From contig CAJUQJ010000017.1 in NCBI GenBank assembly GCA_910588215.1, positions 1 to 64,000 on the forward strand: a stretch of DNA of 64,000 nt, written 5' to 3'. Below are positions 61,719-64,000 of this stretch, piece by piece. The notes under the pieces are model-generated. The model was not told where the DNA came from. It saw nothing but the letters and a program-made list of their open reading frames with translations, and did not search any database. Origin of the DNA: an uncultured Lachnospiraceae bacterium (GTDB lineage: Bacteria; Bacillota; Clostridia; Lachnospirales; Lachnospiraceae). The translations under genes and the position numbers were made by a program. Positions within the stretch are counted from its first letter, which is position 1; each line of letters opens with the position of its first letter.

Positions 61719-62510
61719 ATGCTGCATGTTATCATATGTGATGACGAGGCGGCTTCGCTCTCTTTTCTAGAAACCCTGGTCAGAGAGTGGGCGGCGGGGA
61801 GAAAATGCGGGATCACTGTCACGATGTGCAAAAGCGCGGAGCAGTTTCTGTTTAACAGGGAAGACTGGGAAGAAGCGGATATTATGCTTCTGGACATTGA
61901 CATGCCGGGGATGAACGGTATCAGTCTGGCCCGCAGGCTGCGGCAGGAAGGGAAGCGCGTTCAGATCATCTTTGCGACGGGGCTTGCGGATTATGTGCTG
62001 GAGGGCTATGATGTGGAAGCCGTGTCCTATCTGATCAAGCCGGTGGAGCGGGAGAAGCTCTTTGCCTGTCTTGACCGGGCGAAGGAGCGGTGCGGGCAGG
62101 AAGAACCGGTTCTGCTGCTGGATCTGGCAGGGGGTACGGCGCGGGTCAGACTGGCGCAGATCTGTTATCTGGAAAGCGATGCCCACGACACGCAGGTGCA
62201 TTGTGTCCGTTCTGCTTACAGCATGGAAGAAGAACCGCCGCAGGCAAAGAGGCAGACTGTTCAGGAAACAGAAGTAAATGCGGTCGCGACAAAGACAGTG
62301 CGCTGTCGGACGGGGATCCGGGAGCTGGAAGAGCGGCTTGTGCGTTACGGCGGTTTTTTCCGGATTCATCGCTCTTATGTGGTGAATCTGGCCTATGTCA
62401 GCCGGATCACCAGAAAAGATGTGCTGATGGACAGCGGGGAAACGCTTCCGGTCTCCCGTAACAGGTGGGAGGCGCTCAACAGGGCATATCTTAACTATTA
62501 TAAAAAGTGA
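61719..62510 (+). CDS. LytTR family response regulator
   Basis: A 263-residue response regulator: receiver domain with CDDE, LLDIDMPGMNG (phospho-acceptor Asp) and YLIKPV, then a LytTR DNA-binding domain with RIHRSYVVNLAYVSRI. It is followed, across a short tandem repeat, by its GHKL kinase. It resembles AgrA-type regulators. Confidence 0.94.
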   Translation: MLHVIICDDEAASLSFLETLVREWAAGRKCGITVTMCKSAEQFLFNREDWEEADIMLLDIDMPGMNGISLARRLRQEGKRVQIIFATGLADYVLEGYDVEAVSYLIKPVEREKLFACLDRAKERCGQEEPVLLLDLAGGTARVRLAQICYLESDAHDTQVHCVRSAYSMEEEPPQAKRQTVQETEVNAVATKTVRCRTGIRELEERLVRYGGFFRIHRSYVVNLAYVSRITRKDVLMDSGETLPVSRNRWEALNRAYLNYYKK

Positions 62511-62520
62511 GAGCGTAAAA

Positions 62521-62560
62521 GAATAAACGAATAAGGGAATAAACGAATAAGCGAATAAGG
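62521..62560 (+). repeat. 8-bp tandem repeat between regulator and kinase
   Basis: GAATAAAC, GAATAAGG, GAATAAAC, GAATAAGC, GAATAAGG: five 8-bp units from 62521 to 62560, between the stop of the regulator and the kinase start, followed by GAGAGG. Confidence 0.88.
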
Positions 62561-62577
62561 GAGAGGCAGAACTCCGG

Positions 62578-63795
62578 ATGGAACAGGAAATTTTCCAGCT
62601 GCTGTGGCTGGGGTGTTATTGGTATTATATTGAGCAGATGGGAAGCATGGAGAAGGGAATCGGTAAGCGTGCGCTGGGTATTTGCCTGACGGGTGCGGTT
62701 TTGGCCTGTTCTTTTTTCGTGCCGTTGTTCGGGATAAAATTCCGGGCGGCAGCGGCGTGGATCCTGATCGCCGGAATCCTGACACTGTACGACTTGTTTT
62801 TTGATGCGGAAGCCTTTGTGCGGCAGGGGTGGCGGATTCTGCTGCCGGGCCTGTGTATTGCAGTGGGAATCCTGGCAGCAAAAGCTGAGGAGATTTTTGT
62901 GCTGCACGGCGGGATCATGCTCGTGTTTCTGCTTCTGCTGGGGAAGAAACGGGAAAGTCTCAGGCTGTGGAACGGCGTGCTGCTTGTGGCGGCCTACGGC
63001 ATCATAGGGGCTTTTCTGTGGCTGCTTGGCTGTACGGGGCAGGTGGAGGCGACGGTGCTGCCGCGCAGTACTTTTTTGTGGGGCGGCATTGTGCTGGAGG
63101 CGCTTTTGTTTCTGGCGGTGGAGGGGACACTTTTTTCCTATAAAAAGGGGTTTGACTTCCGCACGGAACAGTTCCGGTCGGAGCTGATGGAACACCAGTA
63201 TGACGAGATCAAGAGCGTCTACATGGATATGCGGGGATGGCGGCATGACTACCATAACCATATGCAGGTGATGAAGGCGCAGCTTGCGCTGGGGAACACG
63301 GAGGAGATGGGTGCCTATCTGGACCAGCTGGAGCGGGAACTGGACCGGGTGGATACCTTTGTCAGATCCGGCAATCTGATGGTGGATGCCATCTTAAACA
63401 GCAAGCTGACGCTGGCCAGACGGCAGGAGGTAGCCGTGAACTGTAGCGCGAAGGCGCCGGAAAGGCTTTCCGTGGAGGATGTGGATCTTTGTGTCATTCT
63501 GGGAAATCTGCTCGACAATGCGCTGGAAGCCTGCGCCCAGGTGGAGAAGGAGAAACGGTTTCTTCGTCTCTATCTGACGGTCAACAAGAGTCAGCTGTAC
63601 TTTTCCGTGCAGAATGCGGCGAAGGAGGAACCGGATTTTGAGGCCAGCCGTTATATCAGCAGAAAACGGGGCAACCACGGTCTGGGCATGAAGCGGGTAA
63701 AGGCGGCGGTGGATAAGTACGACGGTTATCTTAACCTGGCCAATGAACCGGGGATCTTTGCGGCGGAAGTGACCATGCCGCTGTCACTTTCGTGA
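62578..63795 (+). CDS. GHKL-type sensor histidine kinase
   Basis: A 405-residue kinase: about six membrane segments in the first 190 residues, then RGWRHDYHNHMQVMKAQL (phosphorylated His), NLLDNALEAC (N box) and NHGLGMKRV (G box). It belongs with the AgrC/LytTR-partner kinases. The ATG at 62578 lies about ten bases after GAGAGG. The signal is unknown. Confidence 0.93.
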   Translation: MEQEIFQLLWLGCYWYYIEQMGSMEKGIGKRALGICLTGAVLACSFFVPLFGIKFRAAAAWILIAGILTLYDLFFDAEAFVRQGWRILLPGLCIAVGILAAKAEEIFVLHGGIMLVFLLLLGKKRESLRLWNGVLLVAAYGIIGAFLWLLGCTGQVEATVLPRSTFLWGGIVLEALLFLAVEGTLFSYKKGFDFRTEQFRSELMEHQYDEIKSVYMDMRGWRHDYHNHMQVMKAQLALGNTEEMGAYLDQLERELDRVDTFVRSGNLMVDAILNSKLTLARRQEVAVNCSAKAPERLSVEDVDLCVILGNLLDNALEACAQVEKEKRFLRLYLTVNKSQLYFSVQNAAKEEPDFEASRYISRKRGNHGLGMKRVKAAVDKYDGYLNLANEPGIFAAEVTMPLSLS

Positions 63796-63838
63796 ACGGT
63801 CTGTGCATTTCGTGTAAAAAAGAATACATTTCGTGCGG

Positions 63839-63867
63839 GAATCTCCTTTGATGGGGATTCTTGTTTT
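63839..63867 (+). terminator. Intrinsic terminator after the kinase
   Basis: GAATCTCC (63839-63846) pairs with GGGGATTC (63853-63860) with one G-T wobble, followed by TTGTTTT. Confidence 0.8.
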
Positions 63868-63882
63868 ATCATATAGGAAATT

Positions 63883-63986
63883 CTATAGTTAACGACATTA
63901 GAAATTTCGTTTTTGGCCTCGCAGGGGCTACCGTATATGGCTCCTGCAAGAGCCGGAAACAGAAATTTGTTATGTCGTTTACTATA
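63883..63986. mobile_element. 104-bp MITE-like palindromic element, copy 2
   Basis: Same length and ends as 53819-53922; about ten differences, several of them compensated in stems (GCAGGGGC/GCTCCTGC, GGC/GCC). It follows the kinase terminator. Confidence 0.78.
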
Positions 63987-64000
63987 CGATATAGAAAACT

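Overview
The window reads as a chromosomal segment of a spore-forming Gram-positive Clostridia, most likely a Lachnospiraceae member. The basis is a division and cell-wall cluster running straight into spoIIGA-sigE, a nearby sigG, YlmC/YmxH and DUF5688 proteins, Lachnospiraceae-style SH3 and zinc-ribbon proteins, and strong GGAGG ribosome binding sites. No taxonomic search could be run, so the family name is an inference.

Layout. 1-7.1 kb is an AT-rich accessory island: a Big_2 (Ig-like) repeat surface protein whose 5' end looks frameshifted, a broken XRE antitoxin-like gene, and a three-gene retron-like defence locus. That locus is an OLD-type ATPase/TOPRIM protein, a non-coding RNA with an exact 11-bp a1/a2 inverted repeat and a long msd-like hairpin, a reverse transcriptase, and a translationally coupled DUF6602-like protein. 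This is the main candidate for an undescribed system: the first three parts resemble Eco8-type retrons, the fourth is not a part I know, and the RT departs from two retron hallmarks. 7.5-23.9 kb is housekeeping: ychF, lgt, then mraZ (with four MraZ boxes), rsmH, ftsL, two tandem class B PBPs, mraY, murD, ftsW, murA, divIB, ftsZ. 24-26.5 kb holds spoIIGA and sigE with sigG convergent to them. 26.7-37.6 kb holds a zinc-ribbon/SH3 protein, ylmC, nrdR, yqeG, aroE-aroK-aroQ, efp, a DUF5688 protein, a 20-codon micro-ORF, tRNA-Arg(CCG), an SH3 protein and gdhA.

37.7-64 kb is a regulatory and transport region. It has two paralogous ECF sigma / membrane protein / ABC ATPase / ABC permease modules (37.8-41.1 and 53.3-58.3 kb), an orphan eutH, a GH31 glycosidase divergent from its AraC regulator, azlCD, a MacB-like ATPase with a 1194-residue FtsX-like permease carrying a very long coiled coil, blaI-blaR1 with two operator dyads, a tandem-repeat coiled-coil protein, and a LytTR response regulator with its GHKL kinase.

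Structure the genes do not explain: two 104-bp MITE-like palindromic elements plus a deleted derivative; a family of multi-hairpin intergenic repeats whose right end carries the Shine-Dalgarno of the next gene (yqeG, aroE, aroQ, an ABC permease); 18-, 22- and 8-bp tandem repeats lying between stop and start codons of consecutive genes; and three hairpins whose 3' arm contains a Shine-Dalgarno.
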